Positions 42,851 to 52,362 of a stretch of DNA of 55,943 bases are shown one piece after another. The DNA comes from an uncultured Selenomonadaceae bacterium. Its GTDB lineage: Bacteria; Bacillota; Negativicutes; Selenomonadales; Selenomonadaceae. The position numbers were made by a program, and so were the translations under genes. Within the stretch, counting starts at the first letter, position 1. The number at the start of each line of letters is the position of its first letter. The notes beneath the pieces are model-generated. The model worked only from the letters and a program-made list of their open reading frames with translations. It made no database searches and was not told the origin of the DNA. The stretch is taken from NCBI GenBank assembly GCA_905234235.1, contig CAJOHN010000009.1, forward strand, positions 1-55,943, given 5' to 3'.

Positions 42851-43664
42851 ATGCGCATTGCTAAGTTGACTTTGGACGGCTACTTTAATTACGGGAACAT
42901 TCTGCAGAAATTTGCACTCCATCACACGTTAAAGAAGTTCGCAGATTTTACGGAAGTTCTCTGGGCATCGCCGCCAAAATTTCTTCCTGAAACAGGCGAG
43001 CGAACTGTTGTTCAATGCGTTCTAAATTCGGAGCGTCGTAACATTGCACACGTCAACTTCCGCAGTAAGCGCAACGGTTGGTCAACTTCCAACGTCGAAA
43101 TAAATTTTTCCGATAAGGGATATTATTTCTGTTCGCTTAGTCAAAATCTTTACGGGAAAATTTTTTTAAGTAGCTTAAGCCAGAATTTTGCTCCGGAAAT
43201 GTTTGACAATCGCGGCACGTCGATAGTTTTTATTCACACGGCTAAGGGTAAAAAATTTTTTGAGCAACTGACTTTGAATAAGAAACAAATTGCGTTTGAC
43301 ATTGCCACGCGAAGCAACATTGCCTTTATGACTTCTTTGGTTGCCGATACGCGCCGTGAAAAATTTTTTTGCCGACATCGCGAAGAGTGCCGATAAGTTT
43401 GCCGTCCTAGAAAAATATTTTTATCAAGATGACGCGGCGATTCGTAAGAAAAACGGCGAGCAGAATCGGCAACTTTATCAAAAGATTCTCACGCGGATTA
43501 TTCAGCAGACCAAGAAAAAAATTTTGGTCGTAACTGCCGATGAACATGACCGGAAAAATAACATTGCAGAAATTTTTATTAAGAAGCCGATAGAACTTTC
43601 GCCCGCGATGATTCACAGTATCGGCGTTTGCAATTTGCCTGTGGAAATTTTTTCTCTGCGATAA
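42851..43664 (+). pseudogene. Chimeric surface-polysaccharide gene remnant, frameshifted at a T7 tract
   Basis: ATG 42851 (AGGAGGGG upstream) starts a segment like polysaccharide pyruvyl transferases (RIAKLTLDGYFNYGNILQKF). From about residue 85 it resembles the C-terminal part of F420-hydrogenase beta-like proteins of glycan loci (FDNRGTSIVFIHTAKGKKFFEQL). The frame is lost at seven T at 43364-43370. Dropping one T continues as FFADIAKSADKFAVLEKYF and runs to a stop at 43662-43664. The combined product (about 270 residues) is much shorter than either family, so internal loss is likely. The stop abuts the convergent larC stop. Confidence 0.55.
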
Positions 43665-44903
43665 TTATCCGAGACGCGCCTCCTGCTTAGTCAAAGCCTC
43701 TTGCCAAACGGCTTTAAGCGGGACGGAATTTTTTTCGGCGAGGCGGCGGCAATCTTCATATTCGGGCGTGATAGAAACGATTTTGCCGTCGTACGCGCTG
43801 ACTTTGCATTGAACTTCGCCAAAACTCGTCTCGACCTTAGCAATCTTACGGACAGCCTCGACACGCCGCGCAATTTCAATCACGCGCAAGCCGATCGTCG
43901 TTGTCTCCTCGAAAATAATTTTTATGCAAGTCTCCCTGCGCTCGGCGTCGACAAGAACGCTTAACATCTGCGCGGGGCGATTTTTTTTCATGTAAATGGG
44001 CGTCGTCCAAACGTCCAAAGCTCCCGCCGCAAAAAGTCTTTCGTAAAGCCAGCCGTAAATTTGCGGATTCATGTCGTCGATGTTCGCCTCAAGCTTGACT
44101 AAATGTCGTTCGCCTTGCCCGCCGAATTCTCCCAGATAAATTCTCAAGACGTTCGGAATATCCAAATCCCAACTGCCCGCGCCGTAACCAATTTTCTCCG
44201 ACGTAAAATCTTCGGGCAAATCCGCGCTGTATTCGGCAAATGCTTTGATAATCGCTGCGCCCGTCGGTGTCGTAAGTTCCTTTTCCGCGCCAAAGTGATA
44301 CGTCTTGAAACCTTGCAAAAGTTCGGCAGTTGCGGGAGCAGGAATTTGCATAAGCCCGTGAGCACATTTGACGAAACCGGAACCCGTATTAATTTTTGAG
44401 ACGAAAATTTTTTCCACGTCCAGATAATCGAGGCAGACAGCGCAACCGATAATGTCGACGATAGAATCAATCGCGCCGACCTCGTGGAAAGTAACTTCAT
44501 TTGCGGGGCGTTGATGAACTTTGCCCTCCGCGCAGGCTATCACGTTGAAAATCGCCAAAGCTTTGGTTTTAACCGTCGCGCTAAGTTCCGAGCCGTCGAT
44601 TATTTTTTTTATGTCGGCAAAAGTTCTATGACTGTGGTTTTTAATATGCTCGTGGCGGTGTAAATGTCTGATATTCGGGTGGGCGAGTTCAGAATCAAAA
44701 CTTTTGGGAAGCTTAACGTCAACATAAGCCGCGCCGATTCCGTTCTTGCTGACGTCTGAAATTTCAAGTTCAAATTCACGGGGCAGGTTAAGTTTATCGA
44801 GTTCGCCGCGCAGATATTTTTCCGGCACGCCCAGTTGTAAGCAAGCCCCTAAAAACATATTGCCGCTTATTCCCGCCGCGCAGTCCAAGTATAAAGCCTT
44901 CAT
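43665..44903 (-). CDS. larC: Nickel-pincer cofactor biosynthesis protein LarC
   Basis: 412 residues. LarC inserts nickel into the pyridinium dithiocarboxylate cofactor used by lactate racemase and relatives. Family features are KALYLDCAAGISGNMFLGA at the N-terminus, the His-rich segment HLHRHEHIKNHSHR (about 85-100), FHEVGAIDSIVDI, and the C-terminal part with EANIDDMNP. In Lactobacillus plantarum the gene needs a ribosomal frameshift; here it is one open frame. LarB, LarE and LarA are not in the window. ATG 44903 follows ACAGGAGG. Confidence 0.9.
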   Translation of the reverse strand: MKALYLDCAAGISGNMFLGACLQLGVPEKYLRGELDKLNLPREFELEISDVSKNGIGAAYVDVKLPKSFDSELAHPNIRHLHRHEHIKNHSHRTFADIKKIIDGSELSATVKTKALAIFNVIACAEGKVHQRPANEVTFHEVGAIDSIVDIIGCAVCLDYLDVEKIFVSKINTGSGFVKCAHGLMQIPAPATAELLQGFKTYHFGAEKELTTPTGAAIIKAFAEYSADLPEDFTSEKIGYGAGSWDLDIPNVLRIYLGEFGGQGERHLVKLEANIDDMNPQIYGWLYERLFAAGALDVWTTPIYMKKNRPAQMLSVLVDAERRETCIKIIFEETTTIGLRVIEIARRVEAVRKIAKVETSFGEVQCKVSAYDGKIVSITPEYEDCRRLAEKNSVPLKAVWQEALTKQEARLG

Positions 44904-44948
44904 AAAATTCCTCCTGTAGTTAGCTATAAAAGTTCGCCGATTAAAAAT

Positions 44949-44984
44949 AACCCCGCCCGTCGGAACGAGCGAGGCTATTTTTTT
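44949..44984 (-). terminator. Terminator after pckA
   Basis: A 12-bp stem with G-U pairs (AACCCCGCCCGT with ACGAGCGAGGCT, plus-strand view) is flanked by A and T runs on both sides. It should stop leftward pckA transcripts before larC and also works in the other direction. Confidence 0.82.
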
Positions 44985-44999
44985 AGTCAACGTATCAAT

Positions 45000-46622
45000 T
45001 TATTTGTCAAGGTGGGGACCGGCCGCGACGAGTGCTTTACCCGCCGCATTGTATTCGTATTTCTTGAAGTTTTTAATGAAGCGGCTCGCGAGGTCTTCGG
45101 CTTTTTTATCCCATTCGGTCGGGTCGGCGTAAGTATCACGCGGGTCGAGGATATTAGTCGCGACGCCTTCGAGTTCAGTCGGGATTTCGAGGTCGAAGAT
45201 AGGAAGTTTCTTAGTCGGAGCGTTTTTAATTGCGCCGCCGAGAATAGCATCGATAATGCCGCGCGTGTCTTTAATCGAAATGCGTTTGCCGGTGCCGTTC
45301 CAGCCCGTATTGACAAGATACGCCTTCGCGCCGGATTTTTCCATGCGTTTAACGAGTTCTTCAGCGTATTTAGTCGGATGGAGTTCGAGGAAGGCTTGCC
45401 CGAAGCACGCGCTGAAAGTCGGAGTCGGCTCGGTGATTCCGCGCTCGGTGCCTGCGAGTTTAGCAGTGAAGCCGCTCAAAAAATAATATTTGCACTGTTC
45501 GGAAGTCAGAATGGAAACGGGCGGCAATACTCCGAATGCATCCGCGCTGAGGAAGATAACCGATTGCGCGGCAGGTCCGTGACTGTCGGGGCGCACGATA
45601 TTTTTAATGTGATAAATCGGGTAGCTGACGCGGGTATTTTCCGTGACGGATTTATCAGCAAAGTCAATCTTGCCGTTTTCGTCGACAGTGACGTTTTCGA
45701 GGAGTGCGTCGCGGCGAATCGCGTTGTAAATGTCGGGCTCGGATTCTTTATCGAGGTTGATAACTTTAGCGTAACAGCCGCCCTCGAAGTTGAAGACGCC
45801 GGTATCATCCCAGCCGTGTTCGTCGTCGCCGATAAGCAAGCGTTTGGGGTCGGTCGAGAGGGTCGTTTTGCCCGTGCCGCTCAGTCCAAAGAAAATCGCG
45901 GTATTCTCACCGTTCATGTCGGTATTGGCGGAGCAATGCATCGCCGCGATTCCTTTAAGCGGCAAAAAAAAGTTCATCGTCGAGAAGCAGCCTTTTTTTA
46001 GCTCGCCTCCATACCAAGAACCTATAACTATTTGCTCTTTAGATGTAAAATTGAATACTATGGCGGTTTCGGAATTGAGACCGAGCTCTTTATAATTTTC
46101 TACCTTAGCTTTCGAGGCAGCATAGACGATAAAATCAGGCTCTTGATCGAACTCCGCTTGAGTTTTCGGGCGAATGAACATATTGGTAACGAAATGCGCC
46201 TGCCACGCAACTGTCATGATAAATCTGATTTTCATACGCGTATCTTTATGCGTGCCACAGAAGCCATCGACGACAAAAAGACGTTCGCCGGAGAGTTCAT
46301 CTTGCGCGATTTTCTTGAGTACGTTCCAAGTCTCGATGGAGCACTTTTTATTGTCATTGACGAACTCTGGAGTTGTCCACCAGACAGCACTTTCTGAGCT
46401 TTCTTTAGTCGTGTCGTCGTAAACGATGAACTTATCTTTGGGCGAACGTCCGGTGTAAATTCCCGTGTAAACTGAAATTGCGCCGAGTTCTGTTTCAAAA
46501 CCCTTTTCGTAACCTGTTAAATCGGGACGCGTCTCCTCGTTGAAGAGGACTTCGTAAGTGGGATTATACAAAACTTCTTTGACATCTTTAATGCCGTATT
46601 TCGAGAGATCCATCATTGGCAT
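45000..46622 (-). CDS. pckA: Phosphoenolpyruvate carboxykinase (ATP)
   Basis: 540 residues, the normal length of the ATP-type enzyme, which interconverts oxaloacetate and PEP with ATP/ADP; in anaerobes it often runs toward oxaloacetate for succinate or propionate. Features: TGRSPKDKF, the metal-binding and oxaloacetate region, the P-loop [11 protein letters not shown], and the DDEHGW metal motif. ATG 46622 follows TTGGAGG. No copy of the repeated octamer occurs in this gene. It has its own promoter and terminator. Confidence 0.96.
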   Translation of the reverse strand: MPMMDLSKYGIKDVKEVLYNPTYEVLFNEETRPDLTGYEKGFETELGAISVYTGIYTGRSPKDKFIVYDDTTKESSESAVWWTTPEFVNDNKKCSIETWNVLKKIAQDELSGERLFVVDGFCGTHKDTRMKIRFIMTVAWQAHFVTNMFIRPKTQAEFDQEPDFIVYAASKAKVENYKELGLNSETAIVFNFTSKEQIVIGSWYGGELKKGCFSTMNFFLPLKGIAAMHCSANTDMNGENTAIFFGLSGTGKTTLSTDPKRLLIGDDEHGWDDTGVFNFEGGCYAKVINLDKESEPDIYNAIRRDALLENVTVDENGKIDFADKSVTENTRVSYPIYHIKNIVRPDSHGPAAQSVIFLSADAFGVLPPVSILTSEQCKYYFLSGFTAKLAGTERGITEPTPTFSACFGQAFLELHPTKYAEELVKRMEKSGAKAYLVNTGWNGTGKRISIKDTRGIIDAILGGAIKNAPTKKLPIFDLEIPTELEGVATNILDPRDTYADPTEWDKKAEDLASRFIKNFKKYEYNAAGKALVAAGPHLDK

Positions 46623-46647
46623 AAGCTGTTACCTCCAAAAATGTATT

Positions 46648-46682
46648 TTATCAATGATAAACTTTTGCGCTGTGATTGTCAA
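46648..46682 (-). promoter_or_regulatory. pckA promoter with overlapping palindrome
   Basis: Minus-strand TTGACA (complement of 46677-46682), a 17-nt spacer and TATCAT (complement of 46654-46659). A perfect palindrome TTATCA-A-TGATAA (46648-46660) covers the -10, a good place for a repressor operator. Confidence 0.65.
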
Positions 46683-46717
46683 ACGAAAAACCCGCGCCGA
46701 TTTTAGCAAAAAAAAAT

Positions 46718-46746
46718 TTGATTCACGCTCGATTTTGTGCTAAAGT
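46718..46746 (+). promoter_or_regulatory. Promoter and leader of the HNH endonuclease gene
   Basis: TTGATT (46718-46723), a 17-nt spacer and TAAAGT (46741-46746). It leaves a leader of about 95 nt that contains a CACG/CGTG hairpin with loop TCGAAA near 46778-46791 and a TAGGAGAG ribosome site. I do not recognise a riboswitch there. Confidence 0.5.
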
Positions 46747-46850
46747 GAAATTGCTAATAAACCAAGCACGTCGAAACGTGAGCCAAAGGATTTTATGTAA
46801 TTCTAAGCGTTCCGGCGTAAGTTGTCAAATCAAAGATAGGAGAGATTATC

Positions 46851-47471
46851 ATGACAGTTGAAGAAGCGAAAAAAATCTTGTTGGCAGCGAAGCTCAGCAA
46901 GACTGAACGATTCGCGTTAGAGTTTTTGCTGTTGGAGCTTGACAGCTACTGCGAAAATCTGCCCAATGAAATTTGGCGCGACATCGAAGGCCACGAGGGA
47001 TTTTATCAAGTGAGCAATTTCGCCCGTGTTAAGTCACTTCGTCGTAAGAAAACGAGAATTATTAAACCTGACATCATTCACACAGGTTATCTGCGCGTTA
47101 CACTTTATAAAAACGGTGAAGCTCATAATTGCTATGTTCACGTTCTTGTTGCCAAAGCCTTCGTTCCAAATCCTAACAACAAATCGCAGGTTAATCATAT
47201 CGACGGCGACAAATTTAATAACTGCCCAGAAAATCTTGAGTGGACAACGCCATCTGAAAATATTATTCATGCGTTTGAAATGGGTTTATCCAAAAAAGGT
47301 TGCGAACACGGTAGAGCAAAATTTACTGCTGAACAAGTCCGCGAGATTCGTCGTGATTGCATTCCGGGCGACCCTGAGCACGGTTTTAAAGCGTCTGCTC
47401 GCAAGTTCAAAGTTACTCCCAAAATAATTGAAAACGCCTACTATCACATTTCCTATAAAAACATAGAATGA
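46851..47471 (+). CDS. NUMOD4-HNH homing-type endonuclease
   Basis: 206 residues. A short helical lead (1-38) is followed by a NUMOD4 DNA-binding segment (about 40-75, EIWRDIEGHEGFYQVSNFARV), a beta region, the HNH nuclease core (HVLVAKAF...VNHIDGDKFNNCPENLEW, about 100-140) and a C-terminal helix-turn-helix-like part (FTAEQVREIRRDC). These are free-standing selfish nucleases of phage and bacterial genomes. It lies directly upstream of a symporter gene that carries a truncated homologue. No intron is visible around it. Confidence 0.88.
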   Translation: MTVEEAKKILLAAKLSKTERFALEFLLLELDSYCENLPNEIWRDIEGHEGFYQVSNFARVKSLRRKKTRIIKPDIIHTGYLRVTLYKNGEAHNCYVHVLVAKAFVPNPNNKSQVNHIDGDKFNNCPENLEWTTPSENIIHAFEMGLSKKGCEHGRAKFTAEQVREIRRDCIPGDPEHGFKASARKFKVTPKIIENAYYHISYKNIE

Positions 47472-47493
47472 ACTTGTAACCTGCGCGGAAGCT

Positions 47494-47521
47494 TTGCCTC
47501 ACATGAAGAGTATGCTATAAT
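47494..47521 (+). promoter_or_regulatory. Promoter of the ruined AGCS symporter gene
   Basis: TTGCCT (47494-47499), a 16-nt spacer and TATAAT (47516-47521) with TGC in front (extended -10). The promoter looks intact although the gene is not. A copy of the octamer, AACCTGCGCGG, sits just upstream at 47478-47488. Confidence 0.65.
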
Positions 47522-47550
47522 TTGCATATGAATCTATGGGAGGTAATTTT

Positions 47551-48595
47551 ATGGAAGCATTGCACGGCGTGATTAACGACATCAACTCGTTCCTGTGGAC
47601 GTATGTGATAATCGTTGCGCTAATCGGTTCGGGGATTGCCTTTACGTTTCGAACAAAATTTGTACAAGTGAGACTGCTCGGCGAGATGATTGAGTTGATA
47701 TTCGGGAGCGCGGGGCAAAAAGAAAGGTGGACTAAATTTGATAACAGCCGATAAGAAATTAAAGCTTAAAAAACTCAAGCGCGAATTTGCTGAGTTCATT
47801 AAAAATTATCCTCTAGGAACGAGTGATTTGCTTAACGAAATTGGGCGTGATGTTGTCGGATACGAAGGCTTGTATCAAGTCAGTAACTTCGGTAGAGTAA
47901 AAAATTTTCAGCGGAAAACGACTCGTATAATTAAACCTTCACTCGACTCAGGCGGTTATATTAAAGCTACCTTGTCTAAAGATGGTAAGGCGCGGAATCA
48001 CAATGTACACATTTTAGTAGCTAAAGCTTTTGTATCTAGTCTTGCACAAGCTGAATATTGCCGGAAAGTTTAACATTTCATAACGGGCGTTCGTCGCGGT
48101 TTATTTTCCAACGAGGCGGGTGAAGGTTCCGTTCCGAATGCGGCGGCAACGGCAAGCGGTAAACATCCTGCGCGGCAAGGGTTGATTCAAAGTTTCGGCG
48201 TCTACGTTGATACTTGGCTCGTTTGTTCGGCGACGGCGTTTTCTGTTTTATTGACGGGAGAATATTCAATCGGCGGCGAACTGACGGGCGTATCACTTGT
48301 TCAGCAATCTTTGGCGAGCGTCTACGGCACTTGGGCTCCGAGCGTTTTGGCGTTGATTGTTTTCCTGTTCGCGTTTAGTTCAATCGTCGGCAATTATTTT
48401 TACGGCGAAATTAACATTACGTTTTTCGAGGGCGATAAGTAGGGTTGGTTACCGAGTTCCATTGCCCGCCTTTGCAAATATGCATTCATTGCGCTTGACG
48501 ATTATGCGGCTCAAAAAAATCGCGGCGTCGAGGAGCCGGTTTTTAACAAAAAAATTATCCCCAACAAAGAAGGCATTCACGCTTGGGAAGATTGA
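47551..48595 (+). pseudogene. Sodium:alanine/glycine symporter (AGCS), interrupted and deleted
   Basis: ATG 47551 (GGGAGG upstream) begins a normal AGCS N-terminus (EALHGVINDINSFLWTYV, TKFVQVRLLGEMIELIFG) that ends near 47720, where the endonuclease fragment begins. AGCS sequence resumes at about 48080 in the middle of the protein (GVRRGLFSNEAGEGSVPNAAATA), runs to FFEGDK and a TAG at 48440-48442, and the last part (LCKYAFIALDDYAAQ...) follows to 48595. Roughly 200 internal residues and about 60 near the end are missing. The gene cannot make a transporter. Confidence 0.85.
47738..48073 (+). pseudogene. Truncated NUMOD4-HNH endonuclease inside the AGCS gene
   Basis: TTG 47738 (AAAGGTGG upstream) opens 111 residues homologous to the intact endonuclease 270 nt upstream: GYEGLYQVSNFGRV and NVHILVAKAFV. 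The sequence breaks off just before the HNH catalytic core, then a few unrelated residues lead to TAA at 48071-48073. The AGCS remainder begins in the same frame directly after. The simplest history is insertion of the endonuclease into the symporter gene followed by a deletion across the junction. Confidence 0.82.
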
Positions 48596-48608
48596 TAAAT
48601 TTATTGGT

Positions 48609-49535
48609 TTAATCTTCAAAGTGCAACGTCGTAGACATGCCGTCTTCCCCGCAAATAGTATTCTCAAAAATGGTGGTGGCGTTCGGCAGATATTCTTGGG
48701 GGTCGGCTATCGTTTGTGAGTAGTGCGTCAACCAAAGTTGTTTAACGTCGGCGCGTTTGGCGACTTCAGCGGCTTGTGCGAAAGTCATATGTCCGTTAGT
48801 TTTTGCCTTCTGCGCTTGGTTATTGTCGCCGTAAGTAGCTTCGCTAATCATCAAATCAGCACCCTGCGCGGCGTTAATCAAATTATCATAAATAGCCGTG
48901 TCGCCCGTAAAAACAAACTTCAAACCCTTGCGCGGCTCGCCCAAAACTTGTTCGGGGAGTATAATATTATCGCCGACTTGAACGCTTTGCCCTTTCTGTA
49001 AAAGTCCCCATTGATTCACGGGCACGCCTAAAGCTTTTGCTTTCTGCGGAATAAATTTCCCTGCGCGGCTTAACGTGAAACAATATCCTTGACTTGGTAC
49101 TTTATGCTCCGTTTTAAACGGGGTAAGTTTTGCCGAATCCCATCCTTTAATCAACGTGGAAAGTTGCAACTCCGCCGTCGGATTTTCAATCAGCTCTATC
49201 GGGTAGGTTGTCCGCCCCGTCAATCGTAAGACAGGTTCCATTGCCTTGACCCAAAGTCCTTCCGGTCCTATTACGTATAGAGGTTCTGTCCGTTCCGTGC
49301 GCCACATAGTTTTTAACAAGCCCGGCAGTCCGAGTATGTGATCTCCGTGATAATGCGTCAATGCGATTATGTCCGTCCTTACGAGGCTGACGCCTGCTTT
49401 CCGCGCCGCTGATTGAGTTCCTTCGCCGCAATCGAAAAGTATTGAATGCCCGCCGCAACTCAGAAATGCCGCAGTCAGTGCGCGTTCGGGAATGGGCAAG
49501 AGTGCCGAAGTTCCGATTAATGTAATGTCTATCAT
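48609..49535 (-). CDS. rnz: Ribonuclease Z (tRNA 3' processing)
   Basis: 308-residue metallo-beta-lactamase fold. The zinc motif is THYHGDHILGLPGLL, further ligands are in FTGDTA and in the late WLTHYSQ, and the N-terminus DITLIGTSALLPIPERALTA is typical. It trims tRNA 3' ends. This matters only for tRNAs lacking encoded CCA, and the tRNA-Ser here has CCA. ATG 49535 follows AAGGAG. It is divergent from hypC across 35 nt. Confidence 0.92.
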   Translation of the reverse strand: MIDITLIGTSALLPIPERALTAAFLSCGGHSILFDCGEGTQSAARKAGVSLVRTDIIALTHYHGDHILGLPGLLKTMWRTERTEPLYVIGPEGLWVKAMEPVLRLTGRTTYPIELIENPTAELQLSTLIKGWDSAKLTPFKTEHKVPSQGYCFTLSRAGKFIPQKAKALGVPVNQWGLLQKGQSVQVGDNIILPEQVLGEPRKGLKFVFTGDTAIYDNLINAAQGADLMISEATYGDNNQAQKAKTNGHMTFAQAAEVAKRADVKQLWLTHYSQTIADPQEYLPNATTIFENTICGEDGMSTTLHFED

Positions 49536-49570
49536 GTTTCTCAACTCCTTAACATACGAGGTGATTATAA

Positions 49571-49813
49571 ATGTGTTTAGCTTTTCCTGCGAAAGTTTTA
49601 AATATCGAAGGCGACTTAGCGACGGTGGAGCGTTCGGGCGTCAAACGTTCGGCGAGTTTAATGCTTTTGCCCGAAACTAAAATCGGCGATTATGTTTTAG
49701 TTCACGCGGGCTTTGCAATGCAGATTATCGACGAACAGGAATTAAAAATACGCGACGCCCTCGTTGCCGAAATGAACGGAGCACCGCGCACTGTTGAAAA
49801 TCTTACTCTGTGA
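49571..49813 (+). CDS. hypC: HypC/HupF hydrogenase maturation chaperone
   Basis: 80 residues. The essential N-terminal Met-Cys (MCLAFPAKV), the [10 protein letters not shown] core and the [13 protein letters not shown] segment identify the family. HypC delivers the Fe(CN)2CO group with HypD to the [NiFe] hydrogenase large subunit. No other hyp or hydrogenase gene is in the window, so it is detached from its usual operon. It follows AGGTGAT and overlaps the convergent trpB by 11 bp. Confidence 0.93.
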   Translation: MCLAFPAKVLNIEGDLATVERSGVKRSASLMLLPETKIGDYVLVHAGFAMQIIDEQELKIRDALVAEMNGAPRTVENLTL

Positions 49814-50993
49814 TATTTTCGCCTCTGTAACGAGCAACGGACGCGCAATCCTTATCGCCGCGCCCCGACAAAGTTATCACGATAATTTTATCCTTAGCCA
49901 TAGTCGGCGCAATCTTCATGACGTGAGCAACTGCGTGCGCCGATTCAATCGCGGGGATAATTCCCTCCGTGCGCGACAGATATTCAAAGGCGTTGACAGC
50001 CTCGTCGTCGGTTATCGGGACGTATTCAGCTCTGCCGATGTCGTGAAGCCAAGCGTGTTCTGGACCAATGCCGGGATAATCCAACCCCGCCGAAATCGAA
50101 TAAACCGGAGCAATCTGCCCGTATTTATCTTGGCAAAAATAAGACTTCATGCCGTGAAAAATCCCCGTCCTACCCGTTGCAATCGTCGCGGCAGTCTCGA
50201 ACGTGTCAACGCCTCTGCCCGCCGCCTCGCAACCGATTAGCCGAACGCTTTTATCGTCAATAAAATTATAAAACGTGCCGATAGAATTGGAGCCGCCACC
50301 ACAACATGCAACCACCGCGTCGGGAAGTTTACCTTCAAGTTCGCGGAGCTGACTTTTAATTTCTTTGGAGATGACGGCTTGAAAATCTCTGACGATAACG
50401 GGGAAGGGATGCGGTCCCATAACCGAGCCTAAGCAATAATGAGTATCGGCAATTCGATTTGTCCACTCGCGGAAAGTTTCTGACACGGCGTCTTTCAAAG
50501 TCCCTGTGCCGCTTTTGACGGCGATAACCTGCGCGCCCAAAAGTTTCATACGGTAGACGTTAAGGGCTTGCCGACGAGTATCCTCCTCGCCCATGAAAAC
50601 AACGCACTCCATATCAAGCAGAGCCGCCGCCGTAGCAGTCGCGACGCCATGTTGTCCCGCGCCCGTCTCCGCGATTAAACGCGTCTTGCCCATTTTCTTA
50701 GCCAATAAAGCTTGCCCCAAGACGTTATTAATTTTATGCGAGCCCGTATGATTCAAATCCTCGCGCTTGAGATAAATTTTCGCGCCGCCCAAATCAGCGG
50801 TCATTTTTTTTGCGAAATACAACAGCGACGGACGTCCCGCATAATTCCTAAACAACTCGTCGAGTTCGCGGTTAAAATTTTCGTCGTCCTTGAATTGATA
50901 ATAAGCCGCCTCCAACTCGATGACCGCATTCATCAAAGTTTCGGGGATATATTGCCCGCCGTAAATGCCGAAGCGTCCCTTTTGATTCGTCAT
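49803..50993 (-). CDS. trpB: Tryptophan synthase beta chain
   Basis: 396-residue PLP enzyme joining indole and serine. The PLP lysine is Lys87 in HTGSHKINN, the phosphate loop is CGGGSNSIG, and the start [15 protein letters not shown] is standard. It ends the leftward trp genes with no trpA after it; the next gene, hypC, converges. Without the alpha chain nearby, indole must come from a trpA elsewhere or from outside. It overlaps trpF by 4 nt. Confidence 0.96.
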   Translation of the reverse strand: MTNQKGRFGIYGGQYIPETLMNAVIELEAAYYQFKDDENFNRELDELFRNYAGRPSLLYFAKKMTADLGGAKIYLKREDLNHTGSHKINNVLGQALLAKKMGKTRLIAETGAGQHGVATATAAALLDMECVVFMGEEDTRRQALNVYRMKLLGAQVIAVKSGTGTLKDAVSETFREWTNRIADTHYCLGSVMGPHPFPVIVRDFQAVISKEIKSQLRELEGKLPDAVVACCGGGSNSIGTFYNFIDDKSVRLIGCEAAGRGVDTFETAATIATGRTGIFHGMKSYFCQDKYGQIAPVYSISAGLDYPGIGPEHAWLHDIGRAEYVPITDDEAVNAFEYLSRTEGIIPAIESAHAVAHVMKIAPTMAKDKIIVITLSGRGDKDCASVARYRGENITE

Positions 50994-51586
50994 AAATTTT
51001 CCCTCCGCACAACCTCCGCGAAGGTTGCCATCTTTTTAAAATCTTTTTTGCCGCCGGTTTCAATGCCGCTTGAAACGTCGACTGCGAACGGATTCAACAT
51101 TTTAATCGCGTCGCCGACGTTTTCGGGATTCAGTCCGCCCGCCAGAAAATATTCTCGCCGCAAATTTTTTACCAGTTTCCAGTCGAAAGTTTTACCGTCA
51201 CCCGCGCCCGCGTCAATCAAAATAAAATCGGCGAAACTTTTCTCCGCCGCTGCAATCCTATCAGCTTTAAACGTTTGGATAATAATTTTCTTCGTGAGCC
51301 CGCGCAGATTTTTAATGTAAGCGTCATCCTCGTTGCCGTGAAGTTGCGCCGCGTCGATTATGTTAGCGTTCAAAAGTTCGGCGACCGTCGAAATTTTTTC
51401 ATTGACAAAAACTCCAACCGCACAAATTTTTTTCGACAAGGCTCCGCGCAGATTCTCGGCAGTTTCGGGCGCGACGTAACGTTTACTCTTCGGCGCGAAT
51501 ACAAAGCCGACGTATTCGGGGCAAATTTTATTAACGGCTTGAATATCAGCAAGAGTTTTCAGCCCGCAAAATTTTATTTTAGTCAT
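50990..51586 (-). CDS. trpF: Phosphoribosylanthranilate isomerase
   Basis: 198-residue TIM barrel. The start [13 protein letters not shown] carries the catalytic Cys, the catalytic Asp is near [14 protein letters not shown], and the phosphate-binding end is [10 protein letters not shown] and VDVSSGIET. It converts phosphoribosylanthranilate to CdRP. It overlaps trpC and trpB by 4 nt each. Confidence 0.95.
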   Translation of the reverse strand: MTKIKFCGLKTLADIQAVNKICPEYVGFVFAPKSKRYVAPETAENLRGALSKKICAVGVFVNEKISTVAELLNANIIDAAQLHGNEDDAYIKNLRGLTKKIIIQTFKADRIAAAEKSFADFILIDAGAGDGKTFDWKLVKNLRREYFLAGGLNPENVGDAIKMLNPFAVDVSSGIETGGKKDFKKMATFAEVVRRENL

Positions 51587-52362
51587 AAGCCTTTCAACTC
51601 CGCAAGCTTTGATTTTTTATCGGCGGCGCGCATTAAAATTTCTCCAATCAACACGGCGTCGGCACCAAGCTCGCGGATTTTTTTAATGTCGTCAGAATTT
51701 TTAACGCCGCTCTCCGACACGAAAATTATTTCACGCGGCACGAGTTCCCGAAGTCTTTTTGCGTTATCCATGTCGACGGAAAAATCTTTGAGGTTGCGAT
51801 TGTTGACGCCGATAATCCTCGCACCCGCCTTAATCGCCCGCTTAATTTCGTTTTTGTCATGCGCCTCAACCAACGCGCTCAATCCTAATTCATCACACAG
51901 CGCGATAAAATTTTTGAGTTGAATATCGTCGAGTATCGCGCAGATTAACAACGTTGCCGACGCGCCCAAAACTTTCGCCTGATAAATCATGTACTCATCG
52001 ACGACGAAATCTTTACGTAGGCAAGGGATTGAAATCTGCGCGGAAATCTCGAATAAAAATTTATCGTCGCCCAAGAAAAATTCCGGCTCCGTCAAAATCG
52101 AAATGGCATCCGCGCCCGCCGCCTCGTAAGCTTTGGTAATGTCGACGTAAGGAAAATTTTCAGCGATTAGACCTTTCGACGGAGAGGCTTTCTTACATTC
52201 GCAGATAAAAGAAAGTTCGGGCTGTCTGAGCGCGGCTTCAAACGGGAAATTTCCTCGCGGCAAGTTCAAAGCTTGAGTTTTTATTTGGTTAGGAGAAATT
52301 TTTTCCTTATATCGGGCGACGCGCAACTTTGTACGTTCAGCGATTTTGTCAAGTGTCGTCAT
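51583..52362 (-). CDS. trpC: Indole-3-glycerol phosphate synthase
   Basis: 259-residue TIM barrel. [13 protein letters not shown] contains the catalytic Lys, with further active-site residues in [24 protein letters not shown] and [13 protein letters not shown], and the phosphate-binding end is [10 protein letters not shown]. It makes indole-glycerol phosphate, which needs TrpA for the next step. It overlaps trpD and trpF by 4 nt. Confidence 0.96.
   Translation of the reverse strand: MTTLDKIAERTKLRVARYKEKISPNQIKTQALNLPRGNFPFEAALRQPELSFICECKKASPSKGLIAENFPYVDITKAYEAAGADAISILTEPEFFLGDDKFLFEISAQISIPCLRKDFVVDEYMIYQAKVLGASATLLICAILDDIQLKNFIALCDELGLSALVEAHDKNEIKRAIKAGARIIGVNNRNLKDFSVDMDNAKRLRELVPREIIFVSESGVKNSDDIKKIRELGADAVLIGEILMRAADKKSKLAELKGL

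Noticed and set aside
43361-43371. Programmed ribosomal frameshift at AAATTTTTTT
   Set aside because: No stimulatory hairpin is evident and the gene already looks like a truncated chimera; error or decay is simpler.
43665-44903. Frameshift in larC as in Lactobacillus
   Set aside because: The gene is a single uninterrupted frame of 412 codons.
46747-46850. Riboswitch in the leader of the HNH gene (a TCGAAA loop recalls c-di-GMP-I)
   Set aside because: Only a short hairpin resembles it; the other conserved blocks of c-di-GMP-I or any class I know are absent.
47551-48595. Group I intron carrying the HNH gene inside the symporter gene
   Set aside because: The symporter pieces on the two sides are not adjacent in the protein (about 200 residues missing) and no intron core is evident, so insertion plus deletion fits better.
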